The notes below the pieces were generated by a model. It searched no databases, was not told where the DNA came from, and worked only from the letters and a program-made list of their open reading frames with translations. Below are positions 12,638-26,000 of a stretch of 64,000 nucleotides of DNA, piece by piece (the first letter of the stretch is position 1; each line of letters begins with the position of its first letter). Both the position numbers and the translations under genes were made by a program. The stretch comes from Antedon bifida (Eukaryota; Echinodermata; Crinoidea; Comatulida; Antedonidae): positions 24,037,820-24,101,819 of the forward strand of contig OY727096.1 in the NCBI GenBank assembly GCA_963402885.1, given 5' to 3'.

Positions 12638-12959
12638 GACTGCACCAACTTTAAGTGAACTTCTGAAGAAAAAAAAACATTTACACAACATTCATTTCTA
12701 ATTAAATACAGTAAGATTTTAATCATATGGAAATCTAAGTATCGTTCAGGGACATTTTAGCCACTTAAGGGGAACTAACGAAGTAATACACAATACCACC
12801 TCATGCATTCAAGAAATAATTTAACCAGTGTTTTCTACTTCGAATTCAGATTCATCAGCAGTTATAAATGACAACAATTTTTTTTTTTGTGAAAATATTC
12901 GCTAAGTACTACACAATACCACCTCATGCATTCAAGAAATAATTTAACCAGTGTACATA

Positions 12960-15529
12960 TAGTCCATGGGATTTAGCTAAAAAATGACCCTTTTCTCACA
13001 CAAATTGCAAGAAAAGGTTTTTTTGATGAAATGTGTTCTTTAGACCCTACTGAACACATTTATCAACGTTAGGACATTTTTCGACAACGGGAAGTAGCCT
13101 AATTTGCATAATTAAAAATGGCGGCCATTTTTAATAACGTACTCTGTATCTTGGAAACCGCTAGTCACAGATACTTAATTATGGTGTCAAAATCGTTAGA
13201 ATATATGTTTTTATATTCACTTTATTGAAAAAGTTTGTCCAAAAATGAATGGAAGTGCTATTTCTAACATTATTGACCTTTGACCTTGATTTATCATATC
13301 TCAGCAACCACTAATCGGAGATATACAAATTAGGGCTTAAATTGTTCAAAAACTACACATTTATATCCAGTCTAATGGCATGTTTCTGCAAAAAATGGCG
13401 GATTCTAACATTATTGACCTTTGACCTTGATTTATCATATCTTAGCAACCACTAAAACTACATATTTATATTTAGTCTAATGGCATGTTTTTGCAAAAAA
13501 TGGCCGATTCTAACATTATTGACCTTTGAACTTTGCACTACATAAAATCGCATAACTTTGAAAATATTGTACATATGAAATTATTTTTAGTGTCAAATTG
13601 TTCAGAACATACATGTTTCTATAGAGTCCAGTGACACATTATGTCCAATAACGGCCTATTGTATGGTTATTAACATTTGAACTATATTTGAAAAGGATTT
13701 AAACCCGGAATCTTCTTCATGTGGACATCCATTAGAACATGTGATTTGGCACTCTAAAATGTAAGAGTTGCAATGTTGACTTATTATGTTTAGTTTAAAG
13801 TAGGCCATGGTACATTAAATTTATAAGCATAAACTATTGCATTCATCCATAAACTGCCTACAAGTTTACACTTTGTTTATTTTATTTCTTATCGTCTTCG
13901 CAGCTGAAGCTGAATTACAAGACATTTATATTAAAAGCATTAAAATTGATGGTTAAAAAATGGTAAAAATTAAACCACATAGAAACATGGTACATACACA
14001 ATACATTCACGTAAAAAAAGTACAAAAATAAATTATAAAAGGTTAAAAACTATACACCACTAGTAGTCATATTGTATATGGTTATTGAAATAAATAAATA
14101 AATTCCATAAGAAACTAAGGTTTTTACTGTATACGGCGAAAATATTGCAAGTGGTGGTCAGCCTAATTATGAGTCTCGATAGCCAATTAATTAAACTAAA
14201 CTAAATATGTTGCATTAATATCGATCTTTTAAAATTCCAGTTGTCAACAATGCGTCTAGTAGTAGAAAAGGCCTTCTTAATAAGACTATGTTTCAACCTA
14301 AAAGAATGCCCTCAAGAGTGATGCTAACCTTAACAAAATATGAACTAAATAATCTTTAGAAATTTGTTTTTTGAATATGCCATTTAATGCCAATTTAATT
14401 TGATCAAAAAATAAATTACTAACTTGAAAAAAACTTTAATAAACCTGCAAAATGGCATGGCCTATTTAAAGTATGTACAGTATATCATAAAAAAACTACA
14501 TCTTTGTTGGCTCTGTTAATAGTGTCAACACCAACTTTCTCCTGAGTAAGATGTAAGACCTAATTTAAAATTTATTAATAATCCAAACCTATAATGTATG
14601 TATACATAGTCTAATATTTTTTTTTTTAAAGTGAATATTTTCAGTTTTTAAATTTAATTTAAATCAACTGGTTACATGCACTTTAAATTACCACCATATT
14701 CTAAACAAGTAGTGCCAAATCACATGTTCTAATGAATGCCTACATGAAGAAGATTCCGGGTTTAAAAATCCTTTTCAAATATAGTTCAAATGTTAATAAC
14801 CATACAATAGGTCATTATTGGACATAATGTGTCATTGGACTCTATAGAAACATGTATGTTCTGAACAATTTGACATTAAAAATAATTTCATATGTACAAT
14901 ATTTTCAAAGTTATGCGATTTTATGTAGTGCAAAGTTCAAAGGTCAATAATGTTAGAATCGGCTATTTTTTGCAAAAACATGCCATTAGACTAAATATAA
15001 ATATGTAGTTTCTGAACAGTTTGAGCCATATTGTGTGTCTCTCAGATTAGTGGTTGCTAAGATATGATAAATCAAGGTCAAAGGTCAATAATGTTAGAAT
15101 CCGCCATTTTTTGCAAAAACATGCCATTAGACTGGATATAAATGTGTAGTTTCTGAACAATTTAAGCCCTAATTTGTATATATCCGATTAGTGGTTGCTG
15201 AGATATGATAAATCAAGGTCAAAGGTCAATAATGTTAGAAATAGCATTTCCATTCATTTTTGGACAAACTTTTTCATTAAAGTGAATATAACATATATTC
15301 TAACGATTTTAACACCATAATTAAGTATCTGTGACTAGCGGTTTCCAAGATACATAGTATGTTATTAAAAATGGCCGCCATTTTAAATTATGCAAATTAG
15401 GCTACTTCCCGTTGTTGAAAAATGTCCTAACGTTGATAAATGTGTCCAGTAGGGTCTAAAGAACACATTTCATCAAAAAACCCTTTTCTTGCAATTTGTG
15501 TGAGTTAAAAGTCTAAATCCCATGGACTA
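12960..15529. mobile_element. 2.57 kb fold-back (long inverted repeat) element
   Basis: Left arm 12960-13753 and right arm 14711-15529 are inverted copies over about 800 bases at high identity, starting TAGTCCATGGGATTTAG at the left and ending with its complement. ATA flanks both ends and may be a target-site duplication. Each arm holds two to three tandem copies of a roughly 125 bp unit containing AACATTATTGACCTTTGA and ATGATAAATCAAGGTCAAAG on opposite arms. The ~960 bp centre (13754-14710) is AT-rich and non-coding. No transposase is present, so this is a non-autonomous fold-back element. Confidence 0.85.
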
Positions 15530-18500
15530 ATAGCATAGCAAAAAGCATCAAAAACTATCTTAGCAACTTTACTGGCTACACAAAATTGTACAGTATAGCA
15601 AAAATCAAATGCAAAATTATTTTGATTTGATTAGAAATTATTGCTTTTAAACAAAACTTTGAAATGAATTTTTTCCCTGCGAATTCATCAGGTTATACTT
15701 ATAGCCAAAAACAAAATACAAAACTTGTTTTCTACACCAAATTCAGATTCATCAGTGAATAAATGACTACTTAAAATATTCCCTTATGTATGACAAACTA
15801 AACATTTTAATTGTAAATAACGTTCTGACTGAATGAATATTAGCTAAATGTTTATACTTACAAAAGTGGAGAAATTTGTGTAATATTCAAATCGGACATC
15901 ACTCCTTGATGTTATTGTCATGTTAACCAAATTACATGTGGTAAAACAATGTCACTAATATTTACAGTATACAGTATCTTTAATTTCAATGAAGTCTGTC
16001 ATGGCAGTTGTATTGTAAATTCAAAACTTCAAATGTTGCCATTCTTGGTGATTACAATACACACATTAAAATATTCAGTGTTTTAAAACTTGAATTTTAA
16101 CTATTATTTTGTATTGTTCTTCATTAAGGATTACAATACTTGACCTAGAGCCAGGAAATATGGGCTATAAAAGATCCTGAATCTGCAACTAAGTTTTGTT
16201 TTTGTCTGGCTGGCTGTAGAGTTAACAAATAAACTCTGAAGACAATGGCTAAAAATAACACAGTATTATTAAGTAGAGCTCTGTATTCTGGATTTCTTTC
16301 CTATCGTTTAACATTGAGCTACATCGCAAACATCACACAGCAAATTAAGCTTGATCCAATGATTAAGGTATAAAAACAAGGTACTGTACAGTAGTTCAAA
16401 TATAATGTTCAGCAGATCATCAGAGAAGTTGTTTAATATAATAATTTTCACAATTATTGTTGAAAAAGTATATTATTACCCCAAGTGTTTAGCTGAAACC
16501 TTCAATCTGGACATCTAAGCCAAATAACCACTGCTGTGTATCTACCAATCCATAGCATTAAAATTGAGTTATCAAATATATAGATTTTTACTAAATCTAC
16601 AGTACTGTAAACCAGACCGCTATTCAGAAAATTATGATTAGGTACTTACAGGGTAAGTCACTCTAGTGTAACTGGCGTTAAAATCCAAAAACAAACTATA
16701 TAGTAGTATATTTATGACAATCCAAATTTGGCATTTTGCCAGCAATGACCTTAAAGGCTTTACTGTATCTATATAATAAGTAGTGTCCTGACAATTGTCA
16801 ATAGTAGAATCTGATCATGTGATCGATTAAAAACCAATGAGATTACAGACACTCCTAGTACGAGCCTCCAAATGCATTGTTCGCACTGTGTAAGCACAAT
16901 ACGGCCTTTCAAATACAGTTTCACTTGAGATAATACCTAAAGATTAGTTACTGTTATAATATTCTAACTGTATTTCATTTTATTCAATTTCTTCTAGGAA
17001 AACATCATACTTTACAATAGAAAGAAAAGTAGTTATTGTATTTGATAGGCAATAACATTTTAGATCCTGTCAATATCTGGAAAGCTTGCATTAAATGCTA
17101 ATATTGTATTTGTAGTAGTACTGTACTATGCAATAACATATCTACTTTAATATTAATTTATTATTAAAACATAAAAATCTATGAAATCAATACATAACAG
17201 AACTACTGTAGGCATACTTTAAGGTTGTCATATAAAACAGGTAGGTACACAAAAGGGTAGATGATAAGATTGTACAATAAGACTAGGTTTCATTTATAAG
17301 TAAGCTGACATCAATAAAAACGTACTGTAAAATAGGTCATTATTTTTAAATAGGGCCAGGCATCCATCCCCTCCCCCTGTTGCATTCCGTCTATGCGTTT
17401 CTATCAACTAAAGCCTGCTTCCTGACAAAAAGATAGAACAGCTGTCAATTATATACCATAGGGCCTATAGTAGTATAATGATAATATGGTACAGTATTTG
17501 GACTTTACACCCAACGCTTGTGGTACTGTAGGCCACTCAAATCAAAACTATGCTCTACTGCAGATGTGTATCAAAAAGACAATTCAAATTCAAGAAACTT
17601 AATTACAAAATACAATGGGAGGCTAATGTCAGCAGAACAGACCACTCTTATGGTAGAACCAACTGGGAAATTCTCAATACTTTCCAGAACCCAGCTACAG
17701 TAATCTAATAATACTATAGAATATGATACTGGCCTTTTCACTGAAGAGAAATGGTTAATAATAGTGTACTGTACAAAAATAGGTTTGAATCACTTTCTAT
17801 ACAAGTTTCAATTAGTATTTCAAAACAATAACGATGATGATGCAATTTTACATACAGAAGGAAATAAAAATAACAACTTGTATACAAACAGATTGTTATA
17901 CATTCTACTGTAACTAGTAATTATTATAAAGCATCGGATTTACTGGGTCATTCCCACACTACAGAATCCATGGGCTTCTAAAATTGAACTTTATAAACTA
18001 CAAACCATGGTATAAATATTCCTAATTTTTAGGGTAATACATTCTTCTACGATTCCATAAAAGAACTTCTCTTCAATGACTGTGACAGTGTACAATACAA
18101 TATTTATTGTTGACATTACTACTACCTCTAGTACTGTAAAAACACAATAATACACTGTTGTTTAGAATAAAACCATTGTCAATTTTGTGTGTAAAATTGT
18201 TCAGTGAAGCGTGTAAACAGGTACAGTGTAGATTTAAATGAGGCGTAGTTGTCATCAAATTTCCAAAACTAGACTCATTTGGAGCAGACTAGATATAATA
18301 GTATTACTGTACTATTAATAAAACATAGTTTGGAACCAAATTTATCCAAAATATTTTATTGTAACATACATTGTCTAATCTTCTCTTTTAAATTTAAATC
18401 TCAGTCCATTAAAATAATATTCTACTTTCATGATCTTCTGTAATGTACCCCAAAATTAACATGATATAATATTTTACTACAGATTCTTCTAGGATTTGAT

Positions 18501-20519
18501 TTAAAGGGAAAGTGTTTCAACTCATTTACTATTTTTAGCAATTAATACTACAGTAATTAAGCACGGTATTCTATCTAGACAAACCTTATTTGGTTAATTA
18601 AGTCCAATTAAAAAGGGCATTCGGTCGTAAACAGTAAGGTACAGTAGCTTGCATGGAGTAGTATTACACATTATTTTCAGATCTATCTACTGTATTTCAC
18701 CAATAATATTGGAATTTTGCCTAGGGGTAAATAACGACGACATGGTCTGGGTTACTGTGTAAGAAGGCTTGTAGTACTTTGATGAATTAAAAAGGCTGGT
18801 TATTTTTCAAATTTTTAAATAATACAGTTGTATGTTGGAATTTAATTCAGTTGGCAGTGCCACCTCACTAGATGATTAAAAAAGAAATAATCATTAATGT
18901 ATTGTTTAAACTATCTTCAGTTCATTCTCAAGTTTATGTACCCATGACACTGTAAATCTTGTTGAGCTTCTTACAATGAATATTGTATTTCAGTACACAG
19001 TAGTCTTACACAGTACTCACTCTATTGGGCCTTTTCAAAATTTCTGAGACGACATACATTTTGGAATGGATTTTATTTATTTTTCTTTTTCTGGATGCTG
19101 CCATAGAAATATGTCTAATGTAATTTGTCAAGAGAATTTATTATTTCCAGGCCCCTGGATGTTGTTACCTCAATCACATTGGCAAGACTTCAAATAATAA
19201 ACATTGTTTTATCGATGTTTAATCTAGAATTTTTACATGAAAATCTATAAGGTCTGTCATACCATGAATAGATTGGTATGACTGTTTTCTATAGTTAAGT
19301 ACTGTAAGTAAGAATAATGAAACATACTATCCACAGTACATTAAAGTGAAAAAATACAGTCTCACATAACAAAAGGAATTCACTTACTAGTGTTATCAAA
19401 TTTTACAATATGGACCACGTCTACAGTGACATACACAATAATGCTGCAATTTCAACAATAAAAATCATACATTCTATACTACTCCACAAGGAGCATTCAG
19501 CGGTTTGTAGAAATTCTATTCAACAAGCAACAGGCCTATTAGTAATATGGTACAACAAACAATAACACTGCAACGTTGTGAAATTTCATTGTAGAACTGT
19601 CACTGTCATTGCATTCATTTAGTTCACATGACTATTGAATGGATCAAACCATTTTAACAGGGGGAGTTTAGACCTTTAATTAATTATATCAACATGAGTA
19701 AATTAGTTGTACAGTAACAAACAATGATTCTTCTAATCATTAATGATGACATTCAACATAATGTTTTATTCACTGTAATGAAATTTATTTATTATATTAA
19801 TATTTATTAATTTAAAAAAGAAATTACTAAACTGAAGCATTATTAATTATTCAACAGCACTGACTGAAAGAAAAATTTGACTCGTTGCCAAGAATATACG
19901 TTGTAAATAAACCTTTGCCAAAGAATTTCTAAACCATCAGGTGACATGAGGTTAATAACAGGTCAAAATTGATTACGGCATTCACTCATTAGTTATCAAC
20001 TATGACATCATCAGTTATCAACTATGACATCATCAAATATCACATGGTATCCATAAGTTATGTATCATATAAAGATAACCTACATTTCAAATGTTTAAAC
20101 AGTATTACATCATTGGATCCCAATACCAAATATTTAATCAATGTGAGACCACACAATTTACATTTACTTCCTCCAATATCTTGGCCATTTGACTGGTGGC
20201 ACATACACATTGGCTTAAGTAATAAATAAAATATTTAAATATTGAATCCAATTTAGATTTATTGAAGAAAGCTATGGAAATTGCAAATTGGAATGATTAA
20301 TTAAAATATATTTGCTTATTTATAGTAGCTAGAGATAGCATAATGTAGACTTGTTTGTAAAAGTCCAACATTTGTTTTAATTTAATGTTCTTGTGTTCTG
20401 TTAATATGCCAATTTTCGTACGCACCCCTACAAAAATTCTTGTTGATGACATGTGAGTATGTTTGATGACTTTTGAAAGAATTTGAATAATTTTAAGGTG
20501 TCGATGTAGCCTGTAGTAG

Positions 20520-20860
20520 GTAGGTTAGTATATAGTACTAGACCGACGTGTATGTAGGCGTACGCCTCGGGCACAGAAGTTCATTTATTAATTAATATTT
20601 AATATTAGCCTAAGCCTAAGGTACTGTACTACTAGGGCCTAGGCCTAGTAGGCCTATATTGCTTACAGTGGCCCCTACCTACTATTATATTATTTCACTT
20701 TTTAGGCCTAGGCTTAGTATTATCCCGGGGAATCCTATTTTAGTTAGGCCTACTATACTACTATACTGGCTCTTATAGTATTGTTTGACGGCCACACACC
20801 ACGCTAAAATATTTTTAAAACTGGGCTCTATCCTAGGCTAGGCCTAGAAACGAAAATAGA
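20520..20860. repeat. CTAGGCC-rich tract
   Basis: Dense irregular repetition of TAGGCCTA and CTAGGCCTAG. Similar tracts are at 47700-47990 (between ACBP and the LRR gene) and, more weakly, at 28430-28560 and 58720-58860. Most lie near gene 5' ends. Confidence 0.6.
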
Positions 20861-22500
20861 GGCCTATTTAATAATAATGAAAACTAAATGACATATTATC
20901 ATTACCTTCATATAATATTGAAGAATAATGTTTATACTCAGTTTAATAATCAGGAAAACAAGGAACACTTCTGTAGGCCACTCTATGAGCTACGCAAGCT
21001 GAATGAAACCATCAAACACTCCATTCAAAACAAATTCGTCGTCAGTCGAACGATGTGTGTGTACAACACGTGATCACCTGATACAGTGATAGCGTTCATA
21101 TGAACAGCAAATAAAAATCAATTCGCTAATAATGACCGTGTTTTTCACGTGGTAGAGAGATGTAAATGTACACTAATTGATTCCTATTAAAATTGTAATG
21201 CATGTAAAGCTTTCACAACTAGACTTAATAATCACAACGAAACAATTACATCGAACAGCCCAACCAAATATTCATAATTAAAAATTACAGTGGAAATTTC
21301 CCGCATCATGTACTTTGTCGAGGAACCGGAAATAAAGTTTCCGGAAATCGAAACGACGACCAATAGAATTACGTATTTCGTAGGTGTGTCGTAATTTTCG
21401 TAATACTGTATACCATGGAGTAAACTGTATACTATGGGTTTTTACTGATGATGAAACAAGTTTTCAATTTTATTCATTTAAATTATATTATACTTCGACG
21501 CAATTTATGCTCAATTATTAAATTTGAGGAATGTGAAATTGTGTGCAAGATCATCAGTTAAAAAGCAAGAATTATTTTTTGTTATCTTATAATTGATATT
21601 GATAATAATGAAAATATGAAATGAAATAAAATTTGTAAACAAATTTTTTAAAATACTACAAAAAGAGCTTACCATACATAATATATTATAACATTAAATC
21701 GTTTATTAAAACCATAATTTACATAAATAAGAATATAACTATATGTTAATGTTACAATTAATTAAAATGCCAGGGTAAAAAATCATGTATTACATACATG
21801 TAATTGCCCCACGGTCAACCCTGTAGGTATATCATTTTTCAAATTTATTTCATGCATTTAACTCACATTCGATAATATTAAACAACCTCCAAAAAATTGA
21901 GACAATTAGCCCTTACGATTATTTCCAACTATAGAATATCACTTTTTCGGAGTTAGTTTGTTTTATATTATCATATACTTTCGGCCCAATATCAAACTTA
22001 TTAGTGGACCTTCTGGTAACATTTAATTTGAAAACAATATTTTTTTTTGTTTAACAATAATTCTACTATTTATTTATAATTATTTATTTCAGTTTATACT
22101 ACAATATTAAGATATTTAGTCACCTTAGTAATACACATTGTTAACCTATGCAGTTTAAAATATATAATAGAAATGGTAATACTTATTGATCTCAGCCCTT
22201 TACACAGCATTACATTAAGATAGAAAAAACAATTATAAAAAATATATACCGTATATATAAATTGTGACAAATTGTACATTAACTGAATTTTTAAAGTAAA
22301 AACAACGTAAGATTCTACGATTAATAGCAACTATTTACAAATAATATTGTACTAGATTCGGAATAATTTCAACATCTTTGGCCATCAGCTACAGTAAATA
22401 CTGTACATATGGAGGAAAACCTCTGACATCATTGGACAATCAAGAATTTTTAAAATGAAGTGACACAAACATCCTATTGCATTGCAATTTCCAAAATTTA

Positions 22501-22530
22501 GGGGTGGGGGGGGGGAGGGGGGGGGGGAAC
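22501..22530 (+). repeat. Poly-G run with G-quadruplex potential
   Basis: An almost pure G tract of about 29 bases, interrupted by single T and A. It lies about 490 bases 3' of the alpha-arrestin stop, probably in its 3' UTR or flank; the transcript would carry it as a C-rich run. Confidence 0.8.
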
Positions 22531-23014
22531 AGGCTGGCTAAAATTTGCTCTGAAAAACAGACTGTTTAATAGGTGACACAGCAGTTTATCGTAGAGGTAG
22601 ATGTATACAAAATCTGAAGCACTGAAGAGAATAACAAAAACTTTACAAAGACAAGCTACGAATAAGGACAAGGACACACATTGCAAACTTTTAGTTTACA
22701 TATCGTCGGCGACGCCACGAAGTGACACTAAGGCTACAGACATTTTGCGTTTTCACGAAGTGACACTAATGTTTAGCTTTAACATACTAGTTCATAATTT
22801 AACAAGATTACAATAAAATGACACCTTTTAATAGCTGAATTTTCTAGCTTTATAGGCGTGTAAATAAAACATATAAATGCAAATTTCTTTAAGCTAACAT
22901 AATGTGTTTTGTGAAGCTCTCTACTAAACCATGATTTTCACAAAACGCATGGTTATGTCAAATTACTAAGCGGTTAGTGTCTCATCGTGGTGTCATTGAC
23001 AACATAAGAGCAGC

Positions 23015-26000
23015 CTAGGCTTCGACTGCAGTTATTGGCGGCGGTTGTCCGTAGTAAGTATACATCGGCACAAATCCAGTGTTCCCAACAAAAGCGTCGT
23101 CCGATACACCATCTTCTTTCATCTGTACCGATCCGAACATGCATGACGCATACGATGGTGGCGCTGTTAAATGATAGAAGTACATTAATTTATCATCAAA
23201 AAAACAACAGATACAAAATTATAATATTTTTTTTTTTTAACGCATCCAACAGCAAGCAACTCGCCAATTACACGATGGATAATGACAAATTACAATTAAT
23301 ACATTTGTGCCTAAAAAGTAGTAAAACAAACTCACGAATGTTTGGGTAGACGTCAGCTGCAGGTGGCGCTGTGGGTTGTTGAGTCATTACACCATATTGG
23401 GTTGGAGGGTTGTACCCAAACCCAAACTGGGAGTAGCTCTGTACTGGGATTGTGCCAATAACAACCGGAATGTCAATACGGCAATCAACAGCCATTGGAA
23501 TATCAACATGCAGCTGTAGGAAAAGCAATATCAAAATTACGTAATAAATTTAATAGAAGGGACGATGTCAAAATTAATTTTCTACTGCAATTAATGCAGT
23601 ACTACATTTTGTTTTCTTTTAAAATCTGTAATTATTTAGCTTTTTTGGGGTAAACATACACTCTGTTGATTGCAGTGACTGATTCATAAACTTCTTCATA
23701 GAAACAAACAAAAATAAGTACACAATATAGTTACTGCAATAGAATAATTTTGACATAATTTATATTTCAGTATTCTTTTTCAATGTGCCTTTCATGTTAT
23801 TGTGTACTTTGACGAGAAAAATATTGTGGTGCCACTCAAAAATGTGAATTGAAAAAAATGAAAAAAGCTTACTTAATATCTGTAGAGAGGTGGAAGGGGG
23901 TTTTTAGTGAGTACCCCTTTGGCCAAACCACTAGATTAATATCCCCTTACTTACATGATATATTAATACAGTGGATGATTAAAGGGAGAGGGGTTGACAT
24001 GGCTTTAAAATAGTAAAATGATGTGCTGAGATTAACTAAGGCAATCTAACAACAGGACACTGAGTTCACCTTGCCAAGATATGAACTCGTAACAGTCCTT
24101 TGATCTTATGTCTGGCTGCGACAAATACTAACAGTACTGTACTATACATACTATACATATTCTGTTAAGGGGCGTGGAACTGATCATGTTGCAGCCACTG
24201 ATAAACCCTTTGATATCAGGAGCTCAGCATCCTGTTGTTAGATTGCCTTGAATTAAAAAAATATGTTTTTTTTTTTTGCTTTGTACAATCTTTTATTTAC
24301 TGAACTTACTCGGACAAAATATGACGAATCAATTATGTTACAGTTTATCAGTGTTGGAGCAATCGGAGGAATAAGCAGAGGTTTCTGATTCCAGTTGTGT
24401 CTCTTTCTCTCGCCAATTTGTGGTTCACCGATTTTGGCTACAAGTTTGTCCACAGAGCGGGTTTTACGAGTTGCTTTGAAGAGCACTCTCTGATACAACT
24501 CGATGTATGGTATCACATCGCGACTACTGCCGTTGTTTACTTCACCACTGTGTACGATAGATTCACCTGATAAAGTAAATTATTAAACAAAATAGTCAAC
24601 ATACCAGTATGTTGAATTTCCTATTGTATATAGCCAAATTCTGGGATACAAATTCTCTGTACATCAAATGTGAATTCCTTATCATATAAATTATTTATTA
24701 AAAAGTTAGGGTAAATACATTGCCATCTAAGATACAGAATCACATGAGGCATATGTGATGCTGTATCATGGAATTTGACAAGAAGAATGATATACAGTAG
24801 TATATCCATCCTGTAATTGGCAAGATGTTGTTAGACGTGTATGAAATAGATGTGTAGATTATATAGAAGTTTACCTGCACAATAAGTTTGCCGTTGAATC
24901 TCTAACGATGCATTGATGTGAGTGGCACAACAGCAGCAACACACTTCTTTAGTCTGATCTCGTCTCATTGCATTCTATAAAAACAATACATGAATAAAAT
25001 TGATAGGAATTATTTTTACTAAGTCTGGTTGAGTTAAGGTAGGCATCCTCAATGTCAATGTACCAACCTCAATTAATTATGGAATTCCAGTAATGTTTTG
25101 TACCCAGTCTAATAAATTTAGACTAGTTTAGGCGGTGATTTGGTCGTCTAGCAAAGTGGTGCTTGCCATGATTGGCCTAGCTTCTTGGCTAGACCTAGGT
25201 GTATTCACCCAAAAACAAATAATGCAAAAGTTTAAGTTTGTGTGTTAGTGGAGAAGTGGCGCACTCTCGGGTATTCATAATGTTCAAGTTCAACATAAAC
25301 ATTTATTTTCTTTCATAAACTATTACAATAATATAAATTAATAAGGTACTTAAATAAGGTAGGTAAGTATTGAATTTCAAATAATTCATTTCGATAAATA
25401 TATATAAAAAAACATATCATTATTCTTTTATTTTAAATTTCATGTCGCACCATTGTAAATACCATCGAGTGTTGAGCATCTCCACTAAAGCACTGTGACT
25501 TGTGAATTATTTGTATAATATTCTTCTTCTAATAGTTAGATTTTGAAACCCACCCTAAAAAGACTGTAATCACAAGGCTACAGTATTGAATTTGCTCTAC
25601 ATACATTTTGTATAGTGTGCACCCCGAGTGTGTAGTAGGAGGATAAAGGAACCTCTTTATAACCTCTCATATGTGGACCGAATGATACACCAATTAAGCA
25701 AACACTGAAGGGAACTAAAAAGAAATTTAAAAGACCACCAGGAAGACCAAAAGATAACTGGATAAACTATCTAAAAAAGATTTAAAAGGACAAAATGTAG
25801 ACTTTAGCATAACAACAAACCAATCAGCCCAAAACAGATGGAAACGAATCGTAGAAAGCGTAATGTCTGAATGACGGAAAACGTTGAGAGATATGTGGAG
25901 ATACAGCACTACTGTAGCTGTATGCCTGTGGATACTCACCAGTAATGTAGGGTTAGCATTGCAGTCTACTGGTGCAATGACTGTGATTCCAACTTTACAG

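Larger units (their letters stand above)
12663..23014. other. Long non-coding stretch upstream of lipin
   Basis: About 10 kb between the lipin coding start and the alpha-arrestin stop. The splice acceptor at 12662 means that lipin 5' UTR exons and the promoter lie somewhere here. The region 20900-21400, which is less AT-rich and has CACGTG motifs, is one candidate. It contains the fold-back element (12960-15529), CTAGGCC tracts (about 20520-20860), a G-run (22501-22530) and the arrestin 3' UTR. No further coding gene was found; open frames here are short and unsupported. Confidence 0.55.
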
